This document shows, one piece after another, positions 57,366-64,000 of a DNA stretch of 64,000 bases. Position 1 is the first letter of the stretch. Each line of letters starts with the position of its first letter. The position numbers and the translations under genes are program-made. The notes under the pieces were generated by a model. The model made no database searches. It had not been told where the DNA came from and was given only the letters and a program-made list of their open reading frames with translations. Origin of the DNA: Xanthomonas boreopolis (GTDB lineage Bacteria; Pseudomonadota; Gammaproteobacteria; Xanthomonadales; Xanthomonadaceae); contig BNBA01000001.1 in NCBI GenBank assembly GCA_014654535.1, forward strand, positions 1 to 64,000. The letters run 5' to 3'.

Positions 57366-57482
57366 ATGGAAGAACCCAGGCAATGAAAGAACCAAGCAAT
57401 GGAAGAGCCAAGGCGTTGGAGAACCAAGGCGATGGATGAACCAGGGCATTGGATGAACAAAGGCATTGGATGAACCAGGGCG
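57366..57482. repeat. Seven-copy 17-bp minisatellite
   Basis: Seven imperfect units of 17, 16, 17, 16, 17, 17 and 17 bp fill exactly 117 bp. The consensus is close to ATGGATGAACCAGGGCA, with alternating ATGG and TTGG starts. The last three units are the most alike. It lies 17 bp after the alpha/beta hydrolase stop. No reading frame crosses it convincingly. Copy number is likely to vary among strains. Confidence 0.85.
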
Positions 57483-57809
57483 GAGGAATCGCCATCCCTT
57501 CTCCCGCCTGCGGGAGAAGGTGGCGCGAAGCGCCGGATGAGGGTCGACGCAGAACGGCGATCATGAAAAACGCATCGCCCCGCATCCATCGGACGCTTGC
57601 TTGGTGAGGGAAGCAGCTGGCACATGGCGCGCGTTTGCCCCTGTTGCGGGGCGCGGGCTCCATGCGGCTCCCTCGTCCGCTCCTCGGGCACCTCGCTCCG
57701 CGCCCCGGCCCGGCGCGCCGGGCGTTCAGGCGCGCGCGAGCCTGTGGTTCGCAAGCCGCACGTCTTCACCCCGCAAGCGGGAGCATGGACCGCTTGCGGC
57801 TGCCTGGCC
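57483..57809. other. Intergenic stretch with dispersed hairpin repeats
   Basis: After the minisatellite, TTCTCCCGC-CT-GCGGGAGAA (about 57501-57520) and the following AAGGTGGCGCGAAGCGCCGG form adjoining hairpins of a dispersed type also seen near 12801. The remaining 290 bp up to the HMG-CoA lyase stop are GC-rich. I find no gene or RNA that I can support. Confidence 0.55.
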
Positions 57810-58709
57810 TCATGCCGAGGCGCTGGCCAGCGCCTTGCCGGCCTTGCTGCCGGTCTCGCGGCCGAGCAGGGCCGCCAGCCATCGCCCGGTGGCGGCCAGC
57901 GCCTGCAGGTCGACGCCGGTGGACATGCCCATGCCGTGCAGCATGTACACCACGTCCTCGCTGGCCACGTTGCCGCTGGCGCCCTTGGCATAAGGGCAGC
58001 CGCCGGTGCCGGACACCGCGGCGTCGACCACCCGCACGCCTTCGTCCAGGCAGGCGGCGATGTTGGCCAGCGCCTGTCCGTAGGTGTCGTGGAAATGCAC
58101 GGCCAGCGCATCGAGGGGGATTTCCGCGGCCACCGCATGCAGCATGGCCCGGGCCCGGCGCGGCGTGCCGACCCCGATGGTGTCGCCGAGCGAGATCTCG
58201 TAGCAGCCCAGTTCGTGCAATCGGCGCGCGACGCGGACCACGTCGGCCAGGGGCACCTCGCCCTGGTAGGGGCAACCGAGCACCGTGGAGACATAGCCGC
58301 GCACGCGCACGCCGTCCTGCCGCGCACGCGCCAGCACCGGGCGGAAACGCTCGATCGACTCGTCGATGCCTGCATTGGTGTTGCGGCGGTTGAACGCCTC
58401 GGACGCCGCCGTGAACACCGCCACTTCCTGCGCGCCGACCTGGCGAGCGCGTTCGTAGCCCTGTTCGTTCGGCACCAGCACCGGATAGGCCACGCCCGGG
58501 GCCTTGGCGATGCCGGCGTAGACCTCGGCGGCGTCGGCCAATTGCGGTACCCAGCGCGGGCTGACGAAGCTGGTGGCCTCGATGCTGCGCAGGCCGGTCG
58601 CCGACAGTCGGTCGATCAGGGCGATCTTGTCGGCGGTCGCGATCGGGCGGGCCTCGTTCTGCAGGCCGTCGCGCGGGCCGACTTCGACGATGCGGACGAA
58701 ATCGTTCAT
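57810..58709 (-). CDS. mvaB: Hydroxymethylglutaryl-CoA lyase
   Basis: The 299-residue TIM-barrel enzyme splits HMG-CoA into acetyl-CoA and acetoacetate, the last step of leucine degradation. It has VEVGPRDGLQNE (the DxxR-type substrate/metal motif), TSFVSPRWVPQLADA, VHFHDTYGQALAN with metal-binding histidines, and GTGGCPYAKGASGNVASED with the catalytic cysteine. The gene lies 68 bp after an enoyl-CoA hydratase gene in the same direction, consistent with the end of a liu-type operon (liuE). The other liu genes (carboxylase, isovaleryl-CoA dehydrogenase) are not in the window. Confidence 0.93.
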   Translation of the reverse strand: MNDFVRIVEVGPRDGLQNEARPIATADKIALIDRLSATGLRSIEATSFVSPRWVPQLADAAEVYAGIAKAPGVAYPVLVPNEQGYERARQVGAQEVAVFTAASEAFNRRNTNAGIDESIERFRPVLARARQDGVRVRGYVSTVLGCPYQGEVPLADVVRVARRLHELGCYEISLGDTIGVGTPRRARAMLHAVAAEIPLDALAVHFHDTYGQALANIAACLDEGVRVVDAAVSGTGGCPYAKGASGNVASEDVVYMLHGMGMSTGVDLQALAATGRWLAALLGRETGSKAGKALASASA

Positions 58710-58777
58710 GCCGGCCGGCTCCGGAAGAAGCCGGTGGCCGGATGGAGGGAAGGGCGGTCCGGCGGGATCGGCATCGG

Positions 58778-59569
58778 TCAGGTCTCCGTCACCCAGCCGG
58801 GCGAGCGCTTCTCGAGGAAGGCGCCCAGGCCCTCCTGGCCCTCGCGGGAGACGCGCAGGCGGGCGATCAGCGCCGCGTTGTCGCGATCCAGCGCATCGCG
58901 GTCGCGGCTGTCCCGGACCCGCCGGACCAGGTGCTTGGCGGTGGCCGAGGCGATCGGGCCGGCCTTGTCGAGCAGGCCGAGCTGGTGCTGCAGGGCATCG
59001 TCGAGCCGTTCAGGCTCGACGATCTGGTGGACCAGGCCGATGCGCAACGCGGTTTCGGCGTCGAAGTGCTCGCCGGTGGCGAACCAGCGCCGCGCCTGGC
59101 GCGGGCCGATCGCCTCGATCACATAGGGCGAGATCACCGCCGGCAGCAGCCCGAGCCGGCTTTCGGTCAGGCCGAACCGGGCGCTGCCGCTGGCGATGGC
59201 GATGTCGCAGCAGGCCACCAGGCCGACGCCGCCGCCGAACGCGGCGCCATGCACGCGCGCGATGGTCGGCTTGGGGAGTTCGTCGAGCGTGCGCATCAGC
59301 CGGGCGAGGGCGAGCGCGTCCTCGCGGTTGGCTTGCTCGCTGGCCGATGCCATGCCGCGCATCCACTGCAGGTCCGCGCCGGCCGAGAACGAGGTGCCTG
59401 CCCCGGCCAGCACGACGGCGCGCACCGTGGCGGCGTCGGCGGACTGCACGAGCGCATCGGTCAGCGCCGCGACCAGGCCGGCGTCGAAGGCGTTGTGCAG
59501 GTCGGGACGGTTCAACAGCAGGGTGCGGACCGGGCCGCGGTCGATGACGCGAAGAACGGGTTCCGGCAT
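58778..59569 (-). CDS. Enoyl-CoA hydratase/isomerase family protein, probable methylglutaconyl-CoA hydratase
   Basis: The 263-residue crotonase-fold protein has the oxyanion-hole segments SFSAGADLQWMRGM and AFGGGVGLVACCDIAI, and ARFGLTESRLGLLPAVISPYV with the catalytic glutamate position (TESRLGL). Context next to HMG-CoA lyase suggests methylglutaconyl-CoA hydratase (liuC), which makes HMG-CoA. ATG 59569 begins MPEPVLRVIDRG; the open frame upstream is not conserved in pattern. Other short-chain enoyl-CoA substrates are possible. Confidence 0.83.
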   Translation of the reverse strand: MPEPVLRVIDRGPVRTLLLNRPDLHNAFDAGLVAALTDALVQSADAATVRAVVLAGAGTSFSAGADLQWMRGMASASEQANREDALALARLMRTLDELPKPTIARVHGAAFGGGVGLVACCDIAIASGSARFGLTESRLGLLPAVISPYVIEAIGPRQARRWFATGEHFDAETALRIGLVHQIVEPERLDDALQHQLGLLDKAGPIASATAKHLVRRVRDSRDRDALDRDNAALIARLRVSREGQEGLGAFLEKRSPGWVTET

Positions 59570-59646
59570 GGAGAAGCGAGCTCGTTGGAGTGCGAACGGA
59601 TGATAACGGCCCGGTCCGTTGCGGCCATGACGCGCTGCGTCGATGC

Positions 59647-59666
59647 TACAATCGAGAATCATTCCC
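59647..59666 (+). promoter_or_regulatory. feoA promoter with Fur-like box
   Basis: TACAAT (59647-59652) looks like a -10 element. Overlapping it, 59648-59666 contains AGAATCATT and matches the 19-bp Fur consensus at 11 positions, including the AATCATT core. Repression by Fe-Fur would be expected in iron-replete cells. Confidence 0.55.
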
Positions 59667-59682
59667 AATCACTGGTCGTTCC

Positions 59683-59928
59683 GTGACGCTGTCCGACATG
59701 CCTTTGCACCGTCCCGCCATCGTGCAGTCCGTGGAAGATCGCCAGCCGAACGACGCGATCGCGCGCCGGCTGCGCGAACTCGGCTTCGTGGCCGGCGAGG
59801 AGGTCGTGGTGCTGGCGACGGGGCCGGTCGGGCGCGAGCCATTGCTGGTGCAGGTGGGCTATACCCGGTTCGCCCTGCGCCGCAGCGAGGCCGCCCGGAT
59901 CGAGGTCGAGGAGGCGAAGGCGGCATGA
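59683..59928 (+). CDS. feoA: Ferrous iron transport protein A
   Basis: FeoA is a small SH3-like cytosolic protein that supports the ferrous iron transporter FeoB. The product of 81 residues has PAIVQSVEDRQPNDAIARRL, RELGFVAGEEVVVLATGPVG, and VQVGYTRFALRRSEAARIEV, the standard FeoA fold. Start is uncertain: GTG 59683 (MTLSDMPLHRP) matches related proteins as I recall them, while ATG 59698 is the alternative, five residues shorter. The stop overlaps the feoB ATG. Confidence 0.9.
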   Translation: MTLSDMPLHRPAIVQSVEDRQPNDAIARRLRELGFVAGEEVVVLATGPVGREPLLVQVGYTRFALRRSEAARIEVEEAKAA

Positions 59929-61778
59929 GCGCATCGACGTTGCGGCTGGCCTTGGTCGGCAATCCGAACTGCGGCAAGACCGCGCTGTTCAACCAGCTGA
60001 CCGGCAGCAAGCAGAAGGTCGCCAACTACGCCGGCGTCACCGTCGAGCGCAAGGAAGGGCATTTCCGCGCCCCGTCGGGGCGCGAGTTCGCGGTGCTGGA
60101 CCTGCCCGGCGCCTACAGCCTGCAGCCGGCCAGCCTCGACGAGGCGGTCTCGCGCGACGTGATCCGCGGCTTCTATCCGGGCGAACCGGCGCCCGACGTG
60201 CTGGTCTGCGTGGTCGACGCCACCAACCTGCGCCTGCACCTGCGCTTCGCGCTGGAGCTGCGCGAACTGGGCCGGCCCATGGTGGTGGCGCTGAACATGA
60301 TGGACGCCGCGCGCCGCCGCGGCATCGTGGTGGATCGCCTCGCCCTGGAGCGCGCGCTCGGCGTGCCGGTGGTGGAAACGGTGGCGGTGCGCCGCAACGG
60401 CGCGCATGCGCTGGTCGAGATGCTCGACGGCCTGTCGCCGGCGCGATCCGCGCCGCAGGTCGAACCGCCCGCCGACGGCAACTACCACACCATGGTGCGC
60501 GGCATCCTGGCCGAGGCGGTCACGATGCCTTCGCGCACCAGCCGGGTCGACGATGCGCTGGACCGCTGGCTGCTGCACCCGGTGTTCGGGCTGGTCAGCC
60601 TGGCGGTGGTGATGTTCCTGATCTTCCAGGCGGTGTACGCCTGGGCGACGCCGCTGATGGACCTGATCGATGCCGGCACCAGCGCGCTCGGCGGGTGGGT
60701 GGGCGGCGTGCTGCCCGAAGGCCCCCTCAACAGCCTGCTGGTCGACGGCGTGATCGCCGGCGTCGGCGGCGTGATCGTGTTCCTGCCGCAGATCCTGATC
60801 CTGTTCGCCTTCATCCTGGCGCTGGAGGAGTCCGGCTACCTGCCGCGCGCGGCGTTCCTGCTCGACCGGCTGATGGCCTCGGCCGGGCTGTCCGGGCGTT
60901 CGTTCATCCCGCTGCTGTCCAGCTTCGCCTGCGCGGTGCCGGGCATCATGTCCACCCGCAGCATCCAGGACCCACGCGACCGCCTGGCCACCATCCTGGT
61001 GGCGCCGCTGATGACCTGCTCGGCGCGGCTGCCGGTGTACGCGCTGCTGATCGGCGCGTTCATCCCGCAGAAGACCGTGTGGGGCGTGTTCAACCAGCAG
61101 GGGCTGGTGCTGTTCGGCCTCTATGCCGCCGGCATCGCCAGCGCGCTGCTGGTGTCGTGGACGATGAAGAAGTGGCGCCGCGACAAGGGCGAGCACCCGC
61201 TGCTGCTGGAGCTGCCGTCGTACCGCCTGCCGCACCCGCGCGACCTGGCGCTGGGCCTGTGGGAGCGCGCGATGATCTTCCTCAAGCGCGTCGGCGGCAT
61301 CATCCTGGCGTTGACCATCCTGCTGTGGTTCCTGCTCTCGTTCCCCGGCGCGCCGCCCGATGCGACCCTGCCGGCGATCGACTACAGCTTTGCCGGCCGC
61401 ATCGGCCACGCCATGGCCGTGGTGTTCGCGCCGCTGGGCTTCAACTGGCAGATCTGCATCGCGCTGATCCCGGGCATGGCCGCGCGCGAAGTGGCGGTGT
61501 CCTCGCTGGCCACCGTGTACGCGCTGTCCGCCGCGGACGACGACGCAGCCGCGCAGGCGCTGTCGCCGTTGATCCACGACGGCTGGTCGCTGGCGACCGC
61601 GCTGTCGCTGCTGGTCTGGTACATCTACGCGCCGATGTGCATCTCCACGCTCGCCACGATCAAGCGCGAGACCAACTCGTGGAAGCAGATGGCGTACGCG
61701 GCGACCTACCTGTTCGCGATGGCCTACCTGGCCTCGCTGGTCACCTACCAGGTCGCCAAGGCGCTGGGAGCCGGCTGA
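59925..61778 (+). CDS. feoB: Ferrous iron transporter B
   Basis: The 617-residue inner-membrane protein couples a G domain to Fe(II) import. The G domain has G1 GNPNCGKT, the switch NYAGVTVE with G2 threonine, G3 DLPGAYSL, and G4 as NMMDAARRRG (NxxD). The membrane part contains the two inverted gate repeats, including ALEESGYLPRAAFLLDRLM, SSFACAVPGIMSTR and MAAREVAVSSLATVYA. It is shorter than E. coli FeoB (773) and lacks its long C-terminal tail. It overlaps feoA and is followed 2 bp later by a Cys-rich partner gene. Confidence 0.95.
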   Translation: MSASTLRLALVGNPNCGKTALFNQLTGSKQKVANYAGVTVERKEGHFRAPSGREFAVLDLPGAYSLQPASLDEAVSRDVIRGFYPGEPAPDVLVCVVDATNLRLHLRFALELRELGRPMVVALNMMDAARRRGIVVDRLALERALGVPVVETVAVRRNGAHALVEMLDGLSPARSAPQVEPPADGNYHTMVRGILAEAVTMPSRTSRVDDALDRWLLHPVFGLVSLAVVMFLIFQAVYAWATPLMDLIDAGTSALGGWVGGVLPEGPLNSLLVDGVIAGVGGVIVFLPQILILFAFILALEESGYLPRAAFLLDRLMASAGLSGRSFIPLLSSFACAVPGIMSTRSIQDPRDRLATILVAPLMTCSARLPVYALLIGAFIPQKTVWGVFNQQGLVLFGLYAAGIASALLVSWTMKKWRRDKGEHPLLLELPSYRLPHPRDLALGLWERAMIFLKRVGGIILALTILLWFLLSFPGAPPDATLPAIDYSFAGRIGHAMAVVFAPLGFNWQICIALIPGMAAREVAVSSLATVYALSAADDDAAAQALSPLIHDGWSLATALSLLVWYIYAPMCISTLATIKRETNSWKQMAYAATYLFAMAYLASLVTYQVAKALGAG

Positions 61779-61780
61779 AC

Positions 61781-62026
61781 ATGTCCGGCTCGCTGCTGCT
61801 CCAGTACCTGGTGATCGCGCTGGCGGTACTGGCCAGTGCCTGGGTGGTGCTCAAAAAGCAGTTCCCGAACACGGCGCGCCGGCTGCGCGTCGCCGTGGCG
61901 TTGCCGCTGCTGCGCCACGGGCGGCCGGCATGGATGCAGGCGCTGGGGCGGCGCGTGGCGCCGCCGGCGAGCGGCGGCGCGGGCGGCTGCGACGGGTGCA
62001 GCAGCTGCGGCCCGGGCAAGCGCTGA
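61781..62026 (+). CDS. FeoB-associated Cys-rich membrane protein
   Basis: The 81-residue protein has one N-terminal membrane helix (LLLQYLVIALAVLASAWVVL), a basic middle and the C-terminal cluster GGCDGCSSCGPGKR with three cysteines in CxxCxxC. It starts 2 bp after feoB, as expected for the small third component (DUF6587/FeoB-associated type) that replaces FeoC in many bacteria. The cysteines could bind iron or an Fe-S cluster. It is not homologous to winged-helix FeoC. Confidence 0.82.
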   Translation: MSGSLLLQYLVIALAVLASAWVVLKKQFPNTARRLRVAVALPLLRHGRPAWMQALGRRVAPPASGGAGGCDGCSSCGPGKR

Positions 62027-62096
62027 CGGACCGGCAGGCGATTGCTTCGCTGCAGCGCAGATCGGCAACGCCGGGCGTGGCCGTTATGCTTGTGCG

Positions 62097-63299
62097 ATGA
62101 CGACATCCTTCTCCATATCCCGCCGTGCGCAGGCGCTGACCAGTTCGGCGATCCGCGAAATCCTCAAGGTCACCGAGCGTCCCGAGGTGATTTCCTTCGC
62201 CGGCGGCCTGCCGTCGCCGGCCACGTTCCCGGTCGAGCGCATGCGCGAGGCGACCGAGAAGGTGCTGCGCGATGCGCCGCACGCCGCCCTGCAGTACGGG
62301 CCCACCGAAGGCTTCGCGCCGTTGCGCGAGTGGATCGCCGAACGGCTCGGCCGCGCCGGCGCCGCGATCCGCCCGTCGCAGGTGCTGGTGACCACCGGTT
62401 CGCAGCAGGGCCTGGACCTGCTCGGCAAGGTATTCATCGACGAAGGCAGCAAGGTGCTGGTGGAAGCCCCGAGCTACCTCGGCGCGCTGCAGGCGTTCTC
62501 GCTGTTCCAGCCGGCGTTCTCGCCAATGGCCTCGGACGAGCAGGGCGTGGTGGTCGATGCCCTGGCCCCAGGGCAACTGGCCGGGGGGCGCTTCATGTAC
62601 TGCCTGCCGAATTTCCAGAATCCCACCGGCCGGCGCCTGCCCGGCGAACGGCGCACCGCGCTGGTCGCGAAGGCCGCCGAAGCCGGGGTGCCGATCGTCG
62701 AGGACGATCCCTACGGCGAGCTGTACTACGCCGGCGAGCCGCTGCCGAGCCTGCTGTCGATGAATCCCGACGGCGTGGTCTACATGGGGTCGTTCTCCAA
62801 GGTGCTCGCACCCGGACTGCGGCTGGGCTACGTGGTCGCGCCGGAAGCGGTGCTCGGCAAGCTGGTGCAGGCCAAGCAGGCCGCGGACCTGCACACGCCG
62901 TCGTTCAGCCAGCGCATCGTGCACGAGGTCGTGCGCGACGGCTTCCTCGACCAGCACATCCCGACGATCCGCGCGCTCTACGGCCGCCAGTGCGAGCTGA
63001 TGCTGGACGCGTTGGACCGGCACTTCCCGGAGCAGGTCCGCTGGAACCGGCCGGAAGGCGGCATGTTCATCTGGGTCACGCTGCCCGAGGGCATCGACAG
63101 CACCGCGCTGCTGGCGCGGGCGATCGAGCGCAACGTCGCGTTCGTGCCGGGCGCGCCGTTCTTCGCGGCCGATCCCCGGCGCAATACGCTGCGGCTTGCG
63201 TTCGTGACCGTGCCGGGCGAGCGCATCGAGGCCGGCGTGCGCGTGCTGGGCGAGCTGCTGCGCGAAGTGCTGGCCGAGCACGCGGGGCTGGCGGCATAG
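62097..63299 (+). CDS. PLP-dependent class I aminotransferase (2-aminoadipate aminotransferase/LysN-like)
   Basis: The 400-residue enzyme belongs to the AspC/MocR-catalytic-domain group: EVISFAGGLPSPATFPVE, LQYGPTEGFAPLREW, VTTGSQQGLDLLGKVFID, the PLP aspartate in VPIVEDDPYGELYY, and the Schiff-base lysine in MGSFSKVLAPGLRLGYV, then LRLAFVTV near the end. Relatives act on 2-aminoadipate, kynurenine, aromatic or branched-chain amino acids. With an ALDH7 gene elsewhere in the window, aminoadipate is one possibility, but this is loose. There is no DNA-binding domain. GTTATGCTTGTGCG before the ATG may be a -10 element for a leaderless message. Confidence 0.85.
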   Translation: MTTSFSISRRAQALTSSAIREILKVTERPEVISFAGGLPSPATFPVERMREATEKVLRDAPHAALQYGPTEGFAPLREWIAERLGRAGAAIRPSQVLVTTGSQQGLDLLGKVFIDEGSKVLVEAPSYLGALQAFSLFQPAFSPMASDEQGVVVDALAPGQLAGGRFMYCLPNFQNPTGRRLPGERRTALVAKAAEAGVPIVEDDPYGELYYAGEPLPSLLSMNPDGVVYMGSFSKVLAPGLRLGYVVAPEAVLGKLVQAKQAADLHTPSFSQRIVHEVVRDGFLDQHIPTIRALYGRQCELMLDALDRHFPEQVRWNRPEGGMFIWVTLPEGIDSTALLARAIERNVAFVPGAPFFAADPRRNTLRLAFVTVPGERIEAGVRVLGELLREVLAEHAGLAA

Positions 63300-63393
63300 C
63301 GCGACGCCCGGTGCCATGGGGCCCGGGCCGGCCCGGCTCCATGGATGCGATGGACGGCTTGTGGAGCGCCGCGGCGACCGCTAGCCTGCGCCG

Positions 63394-64000
63394 ATGAATA
63401 CCGTGCCTTTGAAGATCCTCATCCACGGCGCCTCCGGCCGCATGGGCAAGGCCTTGCTCCGTCTCGCCGCGGAGGACGATGCCCTGGACGTGGTCGCCGC
63501 GGTCGTGGGCCGTTCGCCCTCGCAGCGCGTGGTCGACGGCGTGCCGCATTTCGCCGCCAGCGAGCTTTCCGGTGCGCCGCCGTTCGACGTGGCGATCGAT
63601 TTCAGCCTGCCGCAGGGCTTCGGGCCGGTCCTGCAGCTGTGTGTGCAGCGGGGCGTGCCGCTGGTGTCAGGCACGACCGGCCTGGAGGAGCCGCAGCGGC
63701 AAGCCTTGGCCGAGGCCGCGGCGAAGATCCCGCTGGTGTGGGCCTCCAACTTCAGCCTCGGCGTGGCGGTGCTGACCGACCTGGTCGAGCGCGCCGCCGG
63801 CACGCTGCCGGGCTGGGATTGCGACATCGTCGAATCGCACCACGTGCACAAGAAGGACGCGCCCTCGGGCACCGCGCTGACGCTGGGCGAGGCCGCGACC
63901 GGCAGCGGCGCGCAGCCGCGCTATGCCAGCCTGCGGGCCGGCGACATCGTCGGCGAGCACCTGGTGCAGTTCACCGGCCTGGGCGAGCGCATCGAGCTGG
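63394..64000 (+). CDS. dapB: 4-hydroxy-tetrahydrodipicolinate reductase, 5' part (runs out of window)
   Basis: DapB reduces the dipicolinate precursor in lysine and meso-diaminopimelate synthesis. The 202 residues visible have the NAD(P) loop ILIHGASGRMGKALLRLA, VVAAVVGR, DFSLPQG, SGTTGLE, ASNFSLGVAVLTDL and the signature ESHHVHKKDAPSGTALTLGE with the catalytic histidines and lysine. The visible end (GEHLVQFTGLGERIEL) is the usual substrate-domain strand, with about 40 residues missing. ATG 63394 gives the expected N-terminus. It draws on the same aspartate semialdehyde pool as ThrA. Confidence 0.95.
   Translation, partial: MNTVPLKILIHGASGRMGKALLRLAAEDDALDVVAAVVGRSPSQRVVDGVPHFAASELSGAPPFDVAIDFSLPQGFGPVLQLCVQRGVPLVSGTTGLEEPQRQALAEAAAKIPLVWASNFSLGVAVLTDLVERAAGTLPGWDCDIVESHHVHKKDAPSGTALTLGEAATGSGAQPRYASLRAGDIVGEHLVQFTGLGERIEL

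Noticed and set aside
57366-57482. The minisatellite as a CRISPR array
   Set aside because: Units are contiguous 16-17 bp without unique spacers, and no cas gene is present.

Overview
The window is about 70% GC, densely packed and organised in many short operons whose genes overlap as ATGA or GTGA. Gene content and order (pcnB-folK-panBCD-pgi; a complete his operon opened by a TrpR-family gene; leader-controlled thrABC; liu-type leucine genes; mtnBCD; feoAB with a Cys-rich partner), together with family-typical dispersed palindromes, point to the chromosome of a gammaproteobacterium of the Xanthomonadaceae/Lysobacteraceae (Xanthomonas, Luteimonas, Lysobacter and relatives). I cannot fix the genus. 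No integrase, transposase, plasmid function or CRISPR array is visible. Most of the window is core metabolism.

Layout. 1-1.9 kb: end of xylose isomerase and a sugar/H+ symporter. 2.1 kb: tRNA-Glu(CTC). 2.2-7.9 kb: pcnB, folK, panB, panC, panD, pgi. 8.3-12.7 kb: a GH3 beta-glucosidase lipoprotein and an SSS sugar symporter. 12.8-14.8 kb: a RegA/RegB-type redox two-component system. 15.0-19.7 kb: ispG and a PAP2 phosphatase facing aspartate racemase, an EamA exporter and murB. 19.7-23.4 kb: pyrD, a methyltransferase, a small DUF4190 protein and an ALDH7-type dehydrogenase. 23.6 kb: tRNA-Arg(CCT) followed by a phage-type lysozyme-like gene. 24.3-30.1 kb: an iron-permease-like protein, then the thr leader and thrABC. 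30.2-31.7 kb: an L,D-transpeptidase-like protein and an FNR-type regulator. 31.9-41.1 kb: hisS, then the TrpR-family regulator and hisGDCBHAF(IE). 41.4-44.6 kb: a legumain-like (C13) lipoprotein and the methionine-salvage genes mtnC, mtnD and mtnB. 44.9-48.0 kb: two paralogous amino-acid permeases. 48.2-54.8 kb: a Nudix hydrolase, divergent serA and a D-2-hydroxyglutarate-type dehydrogenase, a DUF2388/DUF4105 pair, and efpL. 54.9-59.6 kb: an SDR, a TetR regulator with an alpha/beta hydrolase, HMG-CoA lyase and an enoyl-CoA hydratase. 59.7-62.0 kb: feoA, feoB and a Cys-rich partner. 62.1 kb to the end: a class I aminotransferase and the start of dapB.

Regulation is often readable. The thr operon has a 45-residue leader peptide packed with Thr/Ile codons and competing hairpins. 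The his operon begins with a TrpR-family gene whose promoter is covered by a perfect 8+8 inverted repeat. feoA has a Fur-like box. The tetR gene has a palindrome in its promoter and a second one at the junction with the hydrolase gene.

The least explained material is non-coding: a 267-bp MITE-like nested inverted repeat in front of mtnB whose internal segment recurs between hisA and hisF with compensatory stem changes; a 123-bp inverted-repeat element after hisIE; three REP-like palindromes; and a seven-copy 17-bp minisatellite. I see no clear defence or secondary-metabolite cluster. The best candidates for undescribed biology are the nested repeat family and the DUF2388/DUF4105 secreted pair.
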